Of a stretch of 64,000 nt of DNA, positions 38,753 through 47,511 are shown one piece after another. This DNA is from Pseudarcicella hirudinis. GTDB taxonomy: Bacteria > Bacteroidota > Bacteroidia > Cytophagales > Spirosomataceae. The stretch is from assembly GCF_900115665.1 (NCBI RefSeq), contig NZ_FOXH01000003.1, positions 62,001-126,000 of the forward strand. Direction: 5' to 3'. The notes under the pieces are model-generated. The model searched no databases and was not told where the DNA came from. It was given only the letters and a program-made list of their open reading frames with translations. Numbering within the stretch: the first letter of the stretch is position 1; each line of letters starts with the position of its first letter. A program made the translations under genes and the position numbers.

Positions 38753-38938
38753 ATGAAAAACGCAGAAATTCAAAAATTAAGTGCTGAGGAGATCCTGACG
38801 CAACTTGCTACTGAGAAAGATTCTTTAGTACGTTTGAAAATGGCTCATGCTATTTCTCCAATTGAAAATCCATTACGTTTGCGTACAGCCCGTAAATTGA
38901 TTGCCCGTTTGGAAACAGCGCTTGCAGCAAAAAAATAA
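38753..38938 (+). CDS. rpmC: 50S ribosomal protein L29
   Basis: 61 residues (E. coli 63). Two-helix protein: KNAEIQKLSAEEILTQLATEKDSLVRLKMAHAISPIENPLRLRTARKLIARLETAL. Binds near the tunnel exit next to L23. Confidence 0.96.
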   Translation: MKNAEIQKLSAEEILTQLATEKDSLVRLKMAHAISPIENPLRLRTARKLIARLETALAAKK

Positions 38939-39048
38939 TATATAGTTGTGATAGCTAAAAGCTCATTGCTGCTTAATATTCAGAATCTAATTTCAAATAG
39001 GTCGTTTCAATATACTGCTAATGACCAATTGTTTAACGAAATCCAACG

Positions 39049-39303
39049 ATGGAAAGAAATCTAAGAAAAGTAAGGATTGGACGTGTGGTGAGCAATAAGA
39101 TGGATAAATCTATCACCCTCGTCGTTGAAAGAAAAGTAAAGCATCCACTTTATGGAAAATTTATGCAAAAATCTTCCAAACTGATGGCTCATGATGAGAA
39201 AAATGAATGTGGAATCGGTGATACGGTGAAGGTAATGGAAACCCGTCCACTTTCTAAGAATAAGCGTTGGAGATTAGTTGAAATTATCGATAAAGCGAAA
39301 TAA
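39049..39303 (+). CDS. rpsQ: 30S ribosomal protein S17
   Basis: 84 residues, the same length as E. coli. [38 protein letters not shown] and the [23 protein letters not shown] end are typical. An OB-fold primary 16S rRNA-binding protein. Confidence 0.98.
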   Translation: MERNLRKVRIGRVVSNKMDKSITLVVERKVKHPLYGKFMQKSSKLMAHDEKNECGIGDTVKVMETRPLSKNKRWRLVEIIDKAK

Positions 39304-39366
39304 TTTCTTCCAACAACCGAATACCAGAAGTTCAATTTTCGCAAATATTAATTTACCAATCAGAAA

Positions 39367-39735
39367 ATGGTACAGCAAGAATCAAGACTCGGCGTTGCCG
39401 ATAACTCAGGTGCTAAAGAAGTACTGGTTATCCGTGTGCTGGGCGGTACAGGAAAAAGATATGCTTCTGTTGGAGATAAAATTGTCGTGACTGTTAAGTC
39501 TGCTCTTTCATCATCTAACATGAAGAAAGGTACGGTTTCTAAAGCCGTAGTTGTTAGAACAAAAAAAGAAGTTCGTCGTAAAGACGGTTCATATATTCGT
39601 TTTGAAGACAATGCTGCGGTATTGTTGAACAATAACGACGAGCCAAGAGGTACACGTATCTTCGGACCAGTAGCTCGTGAATTACGCGAAGCAGGTTTCA
39701 TGAAAATTGTATCATTAGCCCCAGAGGTGCTTTAA
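39367..39735 (+). CDS. rplN: 50S ribosomal protein L14
   Basis: 122 residues. [27 protein letters not shown] is the family start, with [28 protein letters not shown] and the C-terminal GPVARELRE signature. L14 contributes to inter-subunit bridges. Confidence 0.98.
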   Translation: MVQQESRLGVADNSGAKEVLVIRVLGGTGKRYASVGDKIVVTVKSALSSSNMKKGTVSKAVVVRTKKEVRRKDGSYIRFEDNAAVLLNNNDEPRGTRIFGPVARELREAGFMKIVSLAPEVL

Positions 39736-39753
39736 TCATATACTAAAATCATC

Positions 39754-40086
39754 ATGGAAAGAAAATTTAACAAGCAGCCTAAACTGCACGTAAAGACCGG
39801 TGATACTGTAACGGTTATCGCAGGTAATTCAAAAGGCAAAACAGGCGTTATCAAAGCGGTTTTAGTTGATAAACAAAGAGCCATCGTTGAAGGTGCCAAT
39901 ATGATTACAAAACATGTTAAGCCTACAGCAGCTAATCCTCAGGGTGGAATTGAAAAGAGAGAAGGAAGTATCCATATCTCTAACTTAATGATCGTAGAAA
40001 ACGGAAAACCGGTTCGTACAGGTCGTAAGTTGAACGAAAATGGCAAGTTGCAAAGATATTCTAAAGCATCTGGCAAATTTATTTAA
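39754..40086 (+). CDS. rplX: 50S ribosomal protein L24
   Basis: 110 residues (E. coli 104). The KOW motif VKTGDTVTVIAGNSKGKTGVIKAVL near the N-terminus and VEGANMITKHVKPTAANPQGGIEKREGSIHISNLMI identify it. One of the first proteins in 50S assembly. 18 nt after rplN. Confidence 0.97.
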   Translation: MERKFNKQPKLHVKTGDTVTVIAGNSKGKTGVIKAVLVDKQRAIVEGANMITKHVKPTAANPQGGIEKREGSIHISNLMIVENGKPVRTGRKLNENGKLQRYSKASGKFI

Positions 40087-40102
40087 TTAGTTATCAATGA
40101 AG

Positions 40103-40170
40103 GTGGAAGCCTGGATCTTGAATATAAGATCTGGTCTGTCCACTGAAAAAGTGGGTCGGAAATCCACAAA
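40103..40170 (+). promoter_or_regulatory. Structured leader of rplE including the hairpin shared with rplR
   Basis: A two-part hairpin, GTGGA/TCCAC (40103-40107 with 40139-40143) enclosing GATCTT/AAGATC (40114-40119 with 40126-40131), is followed by GTGGGT/ATCCAC (40151-40170 region) with loop CGGAA. The 20-nt sequence at 40151-40170 recurs with one change before rplR at 42378. CCACT/AGTGG (40140-40144 with 40150-40154) could form an alternative fold. Confidence 0.6.
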
Positions 40171-40182
40171 CTATTTTAAAAC

Positions 40183-40737
40183 ATGGCAGCTCCAAGATTA
40201 AAAGAGAAGTATGTAGGTGAAATCGTTTCTTCTTTGAAAGAAAAATTTCAATACAAATCAGTAATGCAAGTTCCTAAGATTACAAAAATCGTAATCAACA
40301 AAGGTATCGGTGCAGCAGTAGCAGATAAGAAATTAGTTGACGTAGGTGTTGAAGAATTGACGCTTATCGCAGGACAGAAGGCAGTAGCAACTATGTCTAA
40401 GAAAGCGATCTCTAACTTCAAACTTCGTGAAAATATGCCAATCGGGGTTAAAGTAACGCTTCGTGGCGAAAAAATGTACGAATTCCTTGATCGTTTGACT
40501 ACCGTTGCTCTTCCACGTGTTCGTGACTTCAAAGGTATTTCAGACAAAGGATTTGACGGTCGTGGAAACTATACTTTAGGTGTTAAAGAACAGATCATCT
40601 TCCCGGAAATTTCTATTGATAAAGTAAGTAAAATTTCTGGTATGGATATCACTTTCGTTACCACAGCTAACACAGACGAAGAAGCACTTGCATTGTTAAC
40701 TGCAATGGGAATGCCTTTCGCAAATCAGAAGAAGTAA
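40183..40737 (+). CDS. rplE: 50S ribosomal protein L5
   Basis: 184 residues (E. coli 179). [16 protein letters not shown] and [33 protein letters not shown] are family signatures. L5 binds 5S rRNA in the central protuberance. Its leader carries a hairpin almost identical to that of rplR, whose product also binds 5S rRNA. Confidence 0.98.
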   Translation: MAAPRLKEKYVGEIVSSLKEKFQYKSVMQVPKITKIVINKGIGAAVADKKLVDVGVEELTLIAGQKAVATMSKKAISNFKLRENMPIGVKVTLRGEKMYEFLDRLTTVALPRVRDFKGISDKGFDGRGNYTLGVKEQIIFPEISIDKVSKISGMDITFVTTANTDEEALALLTAMGMPFANQKK

Positions 40738-40753
40738 TTTAGTGTTGTTGGGA

Positions 40754-40801
40754 ATGAGTTAAGTGTTTAACGAAAGTTGCATAACTCATAACTCATAACT
40801 C
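40754..40801 (+). repeat. 7-nt tandem repeat and inverted repeat in the rplE-rpsN spacer
   Basis: Three exact copies of ATAACTC at 40781-40801. ATGAGTTA at 40754-40761 is the exact reverse complement of TAACTCAT at 40782-40789. Confidence 0.88.
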
Positions 40802-40834
40802 ACATAACTTAAAACAAATAACGATTCTCACAAA

Positions 40835-41104
40835 ATGGCAAAAGAATCCGTAAAAGCAAGAGCGAGAAAAAAAGAAGCTACTGTTGCTAAATATGCTGCT
40901 AAGCGTGCTGCTTTAAAAGCTGCTGGTGATTACCTTGCACTTGACAAGTTACCTAAAGACGCTTCGCCTGTACGTTTACACAATCGTTGTAAACTGACTG
41001 GTCGCCCAAGAGGTTACATGAGAAAGTTTGGTATCAACCGTGTTACTTTCCGTGAAATGGCTTCGGCAGGTTTGATTCCGGGTGTAACTAAATCAAGCTG
41101 GTAG
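40835..41104 (+). CDS. rpsN: 30S ribosomal protein S14, zinc-free type
   Basis: 89 residues, the long form lacking the CxxC-CxxC zinc ribbon of the 61-residue type. [24 protein letters not shown] and the C-terminal [40 protein letters not shown] are complete. Located in the 30S head. Confidence 0.98.
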   Translation: MAKESVKARARKKEATVAKYAAKRAALKAAGDYLALDKLPKDASPVRLHNRCKLTGRPRGYMRKFGINRVTFREMASAGLIPGVTKSSW

Positions 41105-41167
41105 TAAAACAGTAATCAGGTAATTGGAAATTAGGTAATTAGAAGATTATCTATTTTCTAAAATAAT

Positions 41168-41198
41168 TTGCCTTTTTAATTTCAATTCCGTAATTTTG
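41168..41198 (+). promoter_or_regulatory. Internal promoter before rpsH
   Basis: TTG at 41168-41170, a 20-nt spacer and TAATTTTG at 41191-41198 continuing as CAAGCC: a full consensus match inside the cluster. Genes from rpsH onward can probably be transcribed independently. Confidence 0.72.
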
Positions 41199-41239
41199 CA
41201 AGCCTTTTCAGAAAGACTTGTCGCAAATATCGTAAAACA

Positions 41240-41635
41240 ATGACAGATCCAATAGCAGATTACTTAACACGATTGAGAAATGCCATCAAGGCACGTCATA
41301 GAATCGTTGAAATTCCTGCTTCTAACATCAAAAAAGAAATTACTAAAGTTCTTTTTGATAAAGGATACATCCAGAACTATAAGTTTGAGGATTCAACTGT
41401 TCAGGGTACTATCAAAATTGCTTTGAAGTATAACCCGGTAACTAAGCAGCCAGCAATTGTAAACTTGACAAGAGTTTCAAAGCCAGGTTTGCGTAAATAC
41501 AAAGGAGCAGATGAATTACCAAGAGTATTGAATGGTTTGGGTATCGCTATCCTTTCAACTTCTAAAGGTGTTATCACTGATAAAGAAGCTAAAACATTGA
41601 ACGTAGGTGGCGAAGTTCTTTGCTTCGTTTACTAA
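41240..41635 (+). CDS. rpsH: 30S ribosomal protein S8
   Basis: 131 residues (E. coli 130). [20 protein letters not shown] and the C-terminal [17 protein letters not shown] are diagnostic. In E. coli S8 represses the spc operon at the rplE leader; here the leader structure near rplE differs and the regulator is unknown. First gene after the internal promoter at 41168. Confidence 0.98.
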   Translation: MTDPIADYLTRLRNAIKARHRIVEIPASNIKKEITKVLFDKGYIQNYKFEDSTVQGTIKIALKYNPVTKQPAIVNLTRVSKPGLRKYKGADELPRVLNGLGIAILSTSKGVITDKEAKTLNVGGEVLCFVY

Positions 41636-41650
41636 TATAATTCTGAGAGA

Positions 41651-41678
41651 CTGGTTGCCTGTTTTAACAGGTAACCAG
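41651..41678 (+). promoter_or_regulatory. Strong hairpin in the rplF leader
   Basis: CTGGTT-g-CCTG pairs with CAGG-t-AACCAG (41651-41661 with 41668-41678): ten base pairs with one internal mismatch and a six-base loop. No T run follows, so an mRNA-structure element is more likely than a terminator. Confidence 0.55.
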
Positions 41679-41740
41679 GAATCAAATTAAGCTGAAACGA
41701 GCAAAAGGCTCTAAATATTAAGCATTAACTAAAAGAAATC

Positions 41741-42298
41741 ATGTCAAGAGTCGGTAATAAGGTTATCAACCTTCCCGCTGGTGTATCAGTAAGCGTTGCT
41801 TCTGATAACACTGTATCAGTTAAAGGTCCTAAAGGAACATTAACTCAAGCTGTAGATCCGGATATTTCAGTTGAAATTGAAGGCGCTGAGTTATTGGTAA
41901 AACGTCCTACTGAACAAAAACGTCACAAAGCTCTCCACGGTTTGTATCGTGCCCTTATCAACAATATGGTTGTTGGTGTTAGCGAAGGTTTCAAAAGAGA
42001 AATGGAAATCATCGGGGTTGGTTACAAAGCATCTAATCAAGGCAATGTCCTTGAACTTAACTTAGGTTATTCTCACGCAGTTTTCATGGCAATCCCATCT
42101 GAGTTGAAAATTTCAACTTCAATGGAAAAAGGTCAAAACCCTAAAGTTTTCTTAGAAGGTATTGATAAACAATTGATTGGTCAGGTTGCTGCTAAGATCA
42201 AATCTCTTCGTAAAGTTGAACCTTACAAAGGTAAAGGTATTCGCTTTATTGGTGAAGAAGTTAGAAGAAAAGCTGGTAAAGCCGGAGGTAAGAAATAA
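41741..42298 (+). CDS. rplF: 50S ribosomal protein L6
   Basis: 185 residues (E. coli 177). Two L6 repeats; MSRVGNKVINLPAGVSVSVA, ALHGLYRALINNMVVGVSEGF and the PYKGKGIRFIGEEVRRKAGKA end are typical. It lies at the base of the L7/L12 stalk near the factor-binding site. Followed by a perfect 11-bp inverted repeat (42315-42325 with 42353-42363) in the spacer. Confidence 0.98.
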   Translation: MSRVGNKVINLPAGVSVSVASDNTVSVKGPKGTLTQAVDPDISVEIEGAELLVKRPTEQKRHKALHGLYRALINNMVVGVSEGFKREMEIIGVGYKASNQGNVLELNLGYSHAVFMAIPSELKISTSMEKGQNPKVFLEGIDKQLIGQVAAKIKSLRKVEPYKGKGIRFIGEEVRRKAGKAGGKK

Positions 42299-42314
42299 TT
42301 CTAATTTGTCAGTT

Positions 42315-42363
42315 AACGGTTATCAGATATTATTATTCATTATACAATTGTTTGATAACCGTT
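42315..42363 (+). repeat. Inverted repeat in the rplF-rplR spacer
   Basis: AACGGTTATCA at 42315-42325 is the exact reverse complement of TGATAACCGTT at 42353-42363; the loop is 27 nt. Directly followed by the rplR leader hairpin. Confidence 0.8.
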
Positions 42364-42377
42364 TATTGAAAAAAATC

Positions 42378-42397
42378 GTGGGTCGGTAATCCACAAA
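42378..42397 (+). promoter_or_regulatory. Leader hairpin of rplR shared with rplE
   Basis: Stem GTGGGT/ATCCAC with loop CGGTA, ending 15 nt before the ATG. 19 of 20 bases equal 40151-40170 before rplE; the only change is in the loop. Confidence 0.65.
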
Positions 42398-42411
42398 AAA
42401 TGTAAACAAAA

Positions 42412-42759
42412 ATGGCTACGCAAAAAGATTTAAGAAGAGAAAGAATCAAGAAGTCAATCAGAGCAAAAATCTCTGGGACTGCTGAGAAGCCAAGATTGAC
42501 TGTTTTTCGTTCGAATACAGCAATTTATGCTCAATTGGTTGATGATACAAAAGGTCAGACTTTGGCTGCTGCTTCATCACAGGAAACAGGTGCTAATAAC
42601 TCTAACATTGAAGCTGCTAAAGCTGTTGGAGCTAAAATAGCTGAGAAAGCTATCGCTGCTGGTATTTCTACCGTAGTATTTGACAGAAATGGTTATTTGT
42701 ATCACGGTAAAATCAAATCTTTAGCTGATGCAGCTAGAGAGGGTGGCTTAAAATTCTAA
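42412..42759 (+). CDS. rplR: 50S ribosomal protein L18
   Basis: 115 residues (E. coli 117). [41 protein letters not shown] and the C-terminal [28 protein letters not shown] identify it. Binds 5S rRNA in the central protuberance together with L5. rpsE starts 6 nt after its stop. Confidence 0.98.
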   Translation: MATQKDLRRERIKKSIRAKISGTAEKPRLTVFRSNTAIYAQLVDDTKGQTLAAASSQETGANNSNIEAAKAVGAKIAEKAIAAGISTVVFDRNGYLYHGKIKSLADAAREGGLKF

Positions 42760-42765
42760 AAAGAT

Positions 42766-43284
42766 ATGTCTCAATTACAGTCAAAACCTTTGAAGGTTAA
42801 CGAAGGAGAATTAAAAGAAAAAGTGGTTGCTATCAACCGTGTGGCTAAGGTGGTAAAAGGTGGTCGTAGATTTAGTTTCTCGGCTATCGTAGTAGTTGGT
42901 GATGGTAAGGGTATTGTAGGTTTCGGTTTAGGTAAAGCTAACGAAGTAACTGATGCTATTACAAAAGGAATTGAGGATGCAAAGAAGAATTTGTTCCAGG
43001 TTCCTTTGTTGAAAAATACAGTTCCTCACGAACAAATCGGTAAATTCTCGGGTGGTTTCGTATTGTTGAAGCCTGCTGCTCCGGGTACTGGTTTGATCGC
43101 TGGTGGTGCGATGCGTGCAGTATTGGAATCAGCTGGTGTACACGATGTATTAGCTAAATCAAAAGGTTCTTCTAACCCGCATAACGTGGTAAAAGCAACT
43201 GTTGATGCATTGGTTAAGATGCGTGCACCGCATTCAATTGCATTCCAAAGAGGAATTTCATTAGCAAAAGTATTCAACGGATAA
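42766..43284 (+). CDS. rpsE: 30S ribosomal protein S5
   Basis: 172 residues (E. coli 167). A double-stranded RNA-binding-like N-terminal domain [41 protein letters not shown] and a C-terminal RGASMRAVLE-type region (here [33 protein letters not shown]) are complete. Guards the mRNA entry site with S3 and S4. Confidence 0.98.
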   Translation: MSQLQSKPLKVNEGELKEKVVAINRVAKVVKGGRRFSFSAIVVVGDGKGIVGFGLGKANEVTDAITKGIEDAKKNLFQVPLLKNTVPHEQIGKFSGGFVLLKPAAPGTGLIAGGAMRAVLESAGVHDVLAKSKGSSNPHNVVKATVDALVKMRAPHSIAFQRGISLAKVFNG

Positions 43285-43344
43285 TTTTAAGTGATGAGTT
43301 GAGAGTTAAGAGTTTCGGATTGAAAGAATATCGTTCTTTTAAAA

Positions 43345-43386
43345 ACTAAAAACTATTGACTCTAAGCTCAAAACTCAAAACTATAA
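43345..43386 (+). repeat. 7-nt phased repeat in the rpsE-rpmD spacer
   Basis: Six heptads: ACTAAAA, ACTATTG, ACTCTAA, GCTCAAA, ACTCAAA, ACTATAA. A partly complementary left arm of three heptads GAGTTGA, GAGTTAA, GAGTTTC lies at 43296-43316. Confidence 0.85.
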
Positions 43387-43390
43387 GATC

Positions 43391-43570
43391 ATGTCAAAGG
43401 TAAAAATTACTCAAGTTAAGAGTGCAATTAAAAGACCTGAAGTTCAGAAACGTACTATCAAGGCTTTGGGTTTGGGGAAAATCCGTAAAAGTGTTGAGAA
43501 AGAATTAAATCCTGCTATTGCCGGAATGATTCGTGCGGTACAACACTTGATTGTAGTCGAAAACATCTAA
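43391..43570 (+). CDS. rpmD: 50S ribosomal protein L30
   Basis: 59 residues, starting MSKVKITQVKSAIKRPEVQK and ending GMIRAVQHLIVVENI, the normal bacterial length. The conserved KRTIKALGLGKIRKSV segment is present. Start ATG directly follows the phased repeat of the spacer. Confidence 0.97.
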   Translation: MSKVKITQVKSAIKRPEVQKRTIKALGLGKIRKSVEKELNPAIAGMIRAVQHLIVVENI

Positions 43571-43657
43571 GAGATTGTAACAGCTGTTACTTCTGCTTAA
43601 AAAGCGAGTTAATCACGGTGATTAGCGTTTAGCAAACTATTAAATTAGATTAAAGAA

Positions 43658-44104
43658 ATGAATCTTTCGTCATTGAAACCGGCTGCTGGGTCGGTAAAAA
43701 CAAGAAAAAGAGTAGGTCGTGGTGCTGGTTCCGGTTTAGGTGGAACTTCTGCACGTGGTCATAAAGGTGCTCAATCACGTTCAGGTTACTCACGTAAGCG
43801 TGGATTTGAAGGTGGTCAGATGCCATTACAACGTCGTGTTCCAAAGTTTGGATTTAAAAACATTAACCGCGTTGAGTACAAAGCTATCAATCTTGATACT
43901 TTACAGGCTCTTGTTGAAGAAACAGGTGTTGCATTAATCAACTTCGAGGTTTTATATTCAAATGGTTTAGTTTCTAAAAATGACTTGGTTAAAATTCTAA
44001 GTCGTGGAGAAATTAAATCAGCGGTGGAGGTACACGCCAAAGGTTTTTCTGCTGCTGCTATCACTGCAATCGAAGCAGTAGGTGGTAAAGCTATCAAAGC
44101 TTAA
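43658..44104 (+). CDS. rplO: 50S ribosomal protein L15
   Basis: 148 residues (E. coli 144). The glycine/arginine-rich N-terminus [48 protein letters not shown] threads into 23S rRNA; the globular C-terminus ends GGKAIKA. The spacer before it has a perfect 14-bp palindrome GTAACAGCTGTTAC (43577-43590). Confidence 0.98.
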   Translation: MNLSSLKPAAGSVKTRKRVGRGAGSGLGGTSARGHKGAQSRSGYSRKRGFEGGQMPLQRRVPKFGFKNINRVEYKAINLDTLQALVEETGVALINFEVLYSNGLVSKNDLVKILSRGEIKSAVEVHAKGFSAAAITAIEAVGGKAIKA

Positions 44105-44238
44105 TTTTAGAAAATTTAAGATAGACAACAGAAATTATTAAGTAATCGAGCTAATTCTGGCAACAGATTTGTAATTGTAGAAGAAGTTTCACAACTTTCG
44201 CAATACTTTTCTTAAAACAGATTACTTATACAGATAGC

Positions 44239-45558
44239 ATGAACAAGTTTATTACAACTATCAAAAACATTTTCTCAATAGAGGAATTAAGAGGTAGAAT
44301 TCTTAATACCCTGTTGTTTATCACCTTTTTCCGTCTTGGTTCTTATATTGTTTTGCCTGGAGTAGATGCTACTAAACTAGCTCAAAAAGGAGATGGCGGA
44401 TTGTTAGGTTTGCTGAATATGTTTTCAGGGGGAGCGTTTAATAACGCCTCTATCTTTGCTTTAGGCATTATGCCTTATATTTCTGCTTCTATCGCAATAC
44501 AGTTGTTAACAATTGCATTGCCATATTTTCAAAAGATGCAGAAAGACGGAGAATCTGGTCGCAAGAAATTGAATCAGATTACTCGTGTTTTGACGATTTT
44601 TGTTACTGCAGCGCAAGGATTTACTTACTTACAGGTTACAATTCCTTCTGAAGCAATTATGGTTGACCCCTGGTTCTTCCGTTTGTATTCAGTAGTGATT
44701 TTAGTATCAGGAACAATGTTCTGTATGTGGTTAGGTGAAAAGATCACAGACAAAGGTATCGGTAACGGTATCTCAATGTTGATAATGATCGGTATCGTAT
44801 CTCGTTTCCCGGGTGCATTATTCCAGGAAGCAGGCTCAAGAGGTATGTCCGGTGCATTATTGTTCATTGCTGAGGTTGTAGCATTATTCTTTGTAGTTAT
44901 GGGTGCTGTAATGGTAACTCAGGCTGTTCGCAGAATTCCTGTTCAGTATGCGAAACAAGTGGTTGGAAACAAAGTATCTTTAGGAGGTGAACGTCAGTAT
45001 ATTCCTTTAAAGCTGAATGCAGCAGGTGTTATGCCTATCATTTTTGCTCAGGCTTTGATGTTTATCCCAGGTCTTGTGGCTCAGTCATTTGCTGATAAAA
45101 GTGAAACAGCTCAATCAATTGCTCAGGCATTCGGAGATTTTACCACCTGGCAATATAATTTATTGTTTGCTGTTTTAATTATCGTGTTTACGTTCTTTTA
45201 TACTGCTATTTCGATTAACCCAACTCAGATTTCAGATGATATGAAACGTGGTGGTGGTTTTGTTCCGGGTGTTAAGCCGGGCGAGGCAACTTCTAACTTC
45301 ATCGCTGATATTCTTGACAGAATTACACTTCCGGGTGCATTTATGCTGGCTGTAATTGCCATCCTTCCTGCAATCGCAAGTTTATTCGGAATTACACGTA
45401 GTTTTTCTTCTTTCTTCGGAGGAACTTCATTGTTAATTTTAGTAGGTGTTGTATTAGATACTCTTCAACAAATTGAAAGTTATCTTTTGATGCGTAAGTA
45501 CGAAGGTTTAATGCAGTCGGGTAGGGTAAAAGGTAGAACTGAGGTTTTAGCTCAGTAA
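44239..45558 (+). CDS. secY: Preprotein translocase subunit SecY
   Basis: 439 residues with ten transmembrane helices. The plug/second helix region GLLGLLNMFSGGAFNNASIFALGIMPYISASI, the C4 loop and the C5 loop (INPTQISDDMKRGGGFVPGVKPGEAT) are typical. Forms the SecYEG protein-conducting channel in the inner membrane. Located between rplO and map as in many bacteria. Confidence 0.98.
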   Translation: MNKFITTIKNIFSIEELRGRILNTLLFITFFRLGSYIVLPGVDATKLAQKGDGGLLGLLNMFSGGAFNNASIFALGIMPYISASIAIQLLTIALPYFQKMQKDGESGRKKLNQITRVLTIFVTAAQGFTYLQVTIPSEAIMVDPWFFRLYSVVILVSGTMFCMWLGEKITDKGIGNGISMLIMIGIVSRFPGALFQEAGSRGMSGALLFIAEVVALFFVVMGAVMVTQAVRRIPVQYAKQVVGNKVSLGGERQYIPLKLNAAGVMPIIFAQALMFIPGLVAQSFADKSETAQSIAQAFGDFTTWQYNLLFAVLIIVFTFFYTAISINPTQISDDMKRGGGFVPGVKPGEATSNFIADILDRITLPGAFMLAVIAILPAIASLFGITRSFSSFFGGTSLLILVGVVLDTLQQIESYLLMRKYEGLMQSGRVKGRTEVLAQ

Positions 45559-45646
45559 TTTCCAGGTATAATTTAAGTTTGCTTGTAGGTTACTCATTGG
45601 GCTTATAGGTTTACTAAATTCAACGGAAAGGTACCGTATCAGACTT

Positions 45647-46441
45647 ATGATTTATTTAAAGACAGATACTGAGTTAGATATTATTAAAGCCAATGGTGAT
45701 ATTCTTGGAAGATGTCATGCTGAGGTAGCTAAGAATATCAAACCGGGAATATCGACAAAAGAGTTAGATAAAGTTGCTTACGAGTTTATTAAAGATAACG
45801 GAGGAAATCCATCTTTTTTAAACTATAATCATTTTCCTGCTTCTCTTTGTATATCGGTGAATGATGTCGTTGTACATGGTATACCGGGTAAATATGAAGT
45901 AAGAGACGGAGATATTGTTTCGATTGACTGCGGAGTATTTAAAAACAAGTTTCATGCTGACAGCGCCTATACATATGCTGTAGGAAATGTGAAAGATGAG
46001 ACACTGGATTTGCTTCGTACCACAAAAGCTTCTCTTTATTTAGGTATTGAACAGGCTGTAGTAGGAAAACGGATTGGTGATATTGGATTTGCAATTCAAT
46101 CCTTTTGTGAGAAAGCCGGATATACCGTGGTGAGAGAATTAGTAGGTCATGGAGTAGGAAGATCCTTACACGAAGGTCCTGAAGTGGCAAACTATGGTAA
46201 ACGCGGTGATGGAGCCAAGCTTAAAGAAGGGATGGTGATAGCAATTGAGCCAATGATTAATTTAGGTAAGAAATCCATTCACCAGGAAAACGATGGTTGG
46301 ACAATCAGAACTCAGGATCATAAGCCTTCTGCTCATTTTGAGCATACTGTGGCGATCCGGAAAGGTAGTGCTGAAATACTTACCACCTTTTCTTATATTG
46401 AGGAAGTGATTGAAAAGTCAGATAATATAGTTTCAATTTGA
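45647..46441 (+). CDS. map: Methionine aminopeptidase, type I
   Basis: 264 residues (E. coli 264). All five metal ligands are seen: Asp in VSIDCGV, Asp in HADSAYT, His in ELVGHGVGRSLHE, Glu in VIAIEPMI and Glu in AHFEHTVAI. Removes the initiator methionine from new proteins. Encoded between secY and infA, a conserved arrangement. Confidence 0.97.
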   Translation: MIYLKTDTELDIIKANGDILGRCHAEVAKNIKPGISTKELDKVAYEFIKDNGGNPSFLNYNHFPASLCISVNDVVVHGIPGKYEVRDGDIVSIDCGVFKNKFHADSAYTYAVGNVKDETLDLLRTTKASLYLGIEQAVVGKRIGDIGFAIQSFCEKAGYTVVRELVGHGVGRSLHEGPEVANYGKRGDGAKLKEGMVIAIEPMINLGKKSIHQENDGWTIRTQDHKPSAHFEHTVAIRKGSAEILTTFSYIEEVIEKSDNIVSI

Positions 46442-46504
46442 AAATTTGGAAATGTTGTAATTTAAAAATGCTAGGCATTTAACATTCTTAATTGTGATAT
46501 TTAA

Positions 46505-46552
46505 AGATTTTCAAATTTTCGAATTCACAAATTTTCAAATTTATAAATTGAC
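46505..46552 (+). repeat. 8-nt phased repeat in the map-infA spacer
   Basis: Six octads: AGATTTTC, AAATTTTC, GAATTCAC, AAATTTTC, AAATTTAT, AAATTGAC. AAATTTGGAAATG at the start of the same spacer is partly complementary. Confidence 0.85.
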
Positions 46553-46554
46553 CT

Positions 46555-46773
46555 ATGGCAAAACAATCATCTATTGAAGTAGATGGAATAATTCTTGAAG
46601 CGCTCTCTAATGCTATGTTTAGGGTAGAACTAGAGAATACGCACCAAGTCATCGCACATATTTCAGGGAAAATGCGAATGAACTACATCAAAATCCTCCC
46701 TGGAGATAAGGTGAAATTAGAAATGTCGCCTTATGACTTGTCAAAAGCAAGAATCGTATATCGTTACAAATAA
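46555..46773 (+). CDS. infA: Translation initiation factor IF-1
   Basis: 72 residues, the standard length. [66 protein letters not shown]: complete OB fold that binds the ribosomal A site during initiation. Confidence 0.98.
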   Translation: MAKQSSIEVDGIILEALSNAMFRVELENTHQVIAHISGKMRMNYIKILPGDKVKLEMSPYDLSKARIVYRYK

Positions 46774-46827
46774 CTAGAAAGAATAGGTGATTTGAAAGTA
46801 GATCGGAAGATCTGAATTTAACGCTGA

Positions 46828-46859
46828 GATTCACCAACTCTTACGACTTAACACTCAAA
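46828..46859 (+). repeat. 8-nt phased repeat in the infA-rpmJ spacer
   Basis: Four degenerate octads: GATTCACC, AACTCTTA, CGACTTAA, CACTCAAA. Confidence 0.55.
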
Positions 46860-46863
46860 AAAA

Positions 46864-46980
46864 ATGAAAGTTAAAGCGTCTATCAAGAAGCGTAGTGCTG
46901 AATGTAAAGTTATCCGCAGAAAAGGAAAACTTTACGTTATTAACAAAAAGAATCCAAAGTATAAACAAAGACAGGGTTAA
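46864..46980 (+). CDS. rpmJ: 50S ribosomal protein L36, zinc-ligand-free form
   Basis: 38 residues, starting [20 protein letters not shown] and ending NPKYKQRQG. The four zinc ligands of the usual form (Cys 11, 14, 27 and His 33 in E. coli) are here Ser, Cys, Asn and Tyr, so it cannot bind zinc: a C-minus L36. The length and the KQRQG end are otherwise normal. Confidence 0.97.
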   Translation: MKVKASIKKRSAECKVIRRKGKLYVINKKNPKYKQRQG

Positions 46981-47034
46981 TTACGTCAGGTGGATGTATT
47001 TCACTTAACCTAAAACAAAAGCTTTAGAAACAAT

Positions 47035-47412
47035 ATGGCTCGTATTGCAGGGGTTGATATACCCGATAAAAAAAGAGGCGAGATTGCTTTGACATACATT
47101 TATGGTATTGGTCGCAGCACATCTCAAAAGATTTTGAACAAAGCTGAGATTTCTTGGGACAAGAAAGCTGGTGAATGGAATGACGACGAAGCAAGTGCTA
47201 TCCGTGCTATTATTGCCGCTGAGTACAAAACTGAAGGTCAATTGAAGTCTGAGGTTCAACTTAACATCAAACGTTTGATGGATATTGGTTGCTACCGTGG
47301 TCTTCGTCATCGTAAAGGTTTACCAGTTAGAGGTCAACGTACTAAAAACAACTCACGTACCCGTAAAGGTAAACGTAAGACTGTTGCTAACAAGAAGAAA
47401 GCTACTAAGTAA
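47035..47412 (+). CDS. rpsM: 30S ribosomal protein S13
   Basis: 125 residues (E. coli 118). [26 protein letters not shown] start, helix-two-turn-helix, and the C-terminal [33 protein letters not shown] tail that touches P-site tRNA. Forms bridges to the 50S subunit. Confidence 0.98.
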   Translation: MARIAGVDIPDKKRGEIALTYIYGIGRSTSQKILNKAEISWDKKAGEWNDDEASAIRAIIAAEYKTEGQLKSEVQLNIKRLMDIGCYRGLRHRKGLPVRGQRTKNNSRTRKGKRKTVANKKKATK

Positions 47413-47511
47413 TCATTGAATTAATGTAGCATCTGAGTGTCGAAGATTCCTGTGTTTTAAATAACCTTGGGGAAAAACTGGACATGGCGCATTAATAAAC
47501 AAAATCTAAAA

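Noticed and set aside
40781-40801. CRISPR-like or microsatellite array
   Set aside because: Units of 7 nt without spacers; not a CRISPR. It is treated with the phased spacer repeats.
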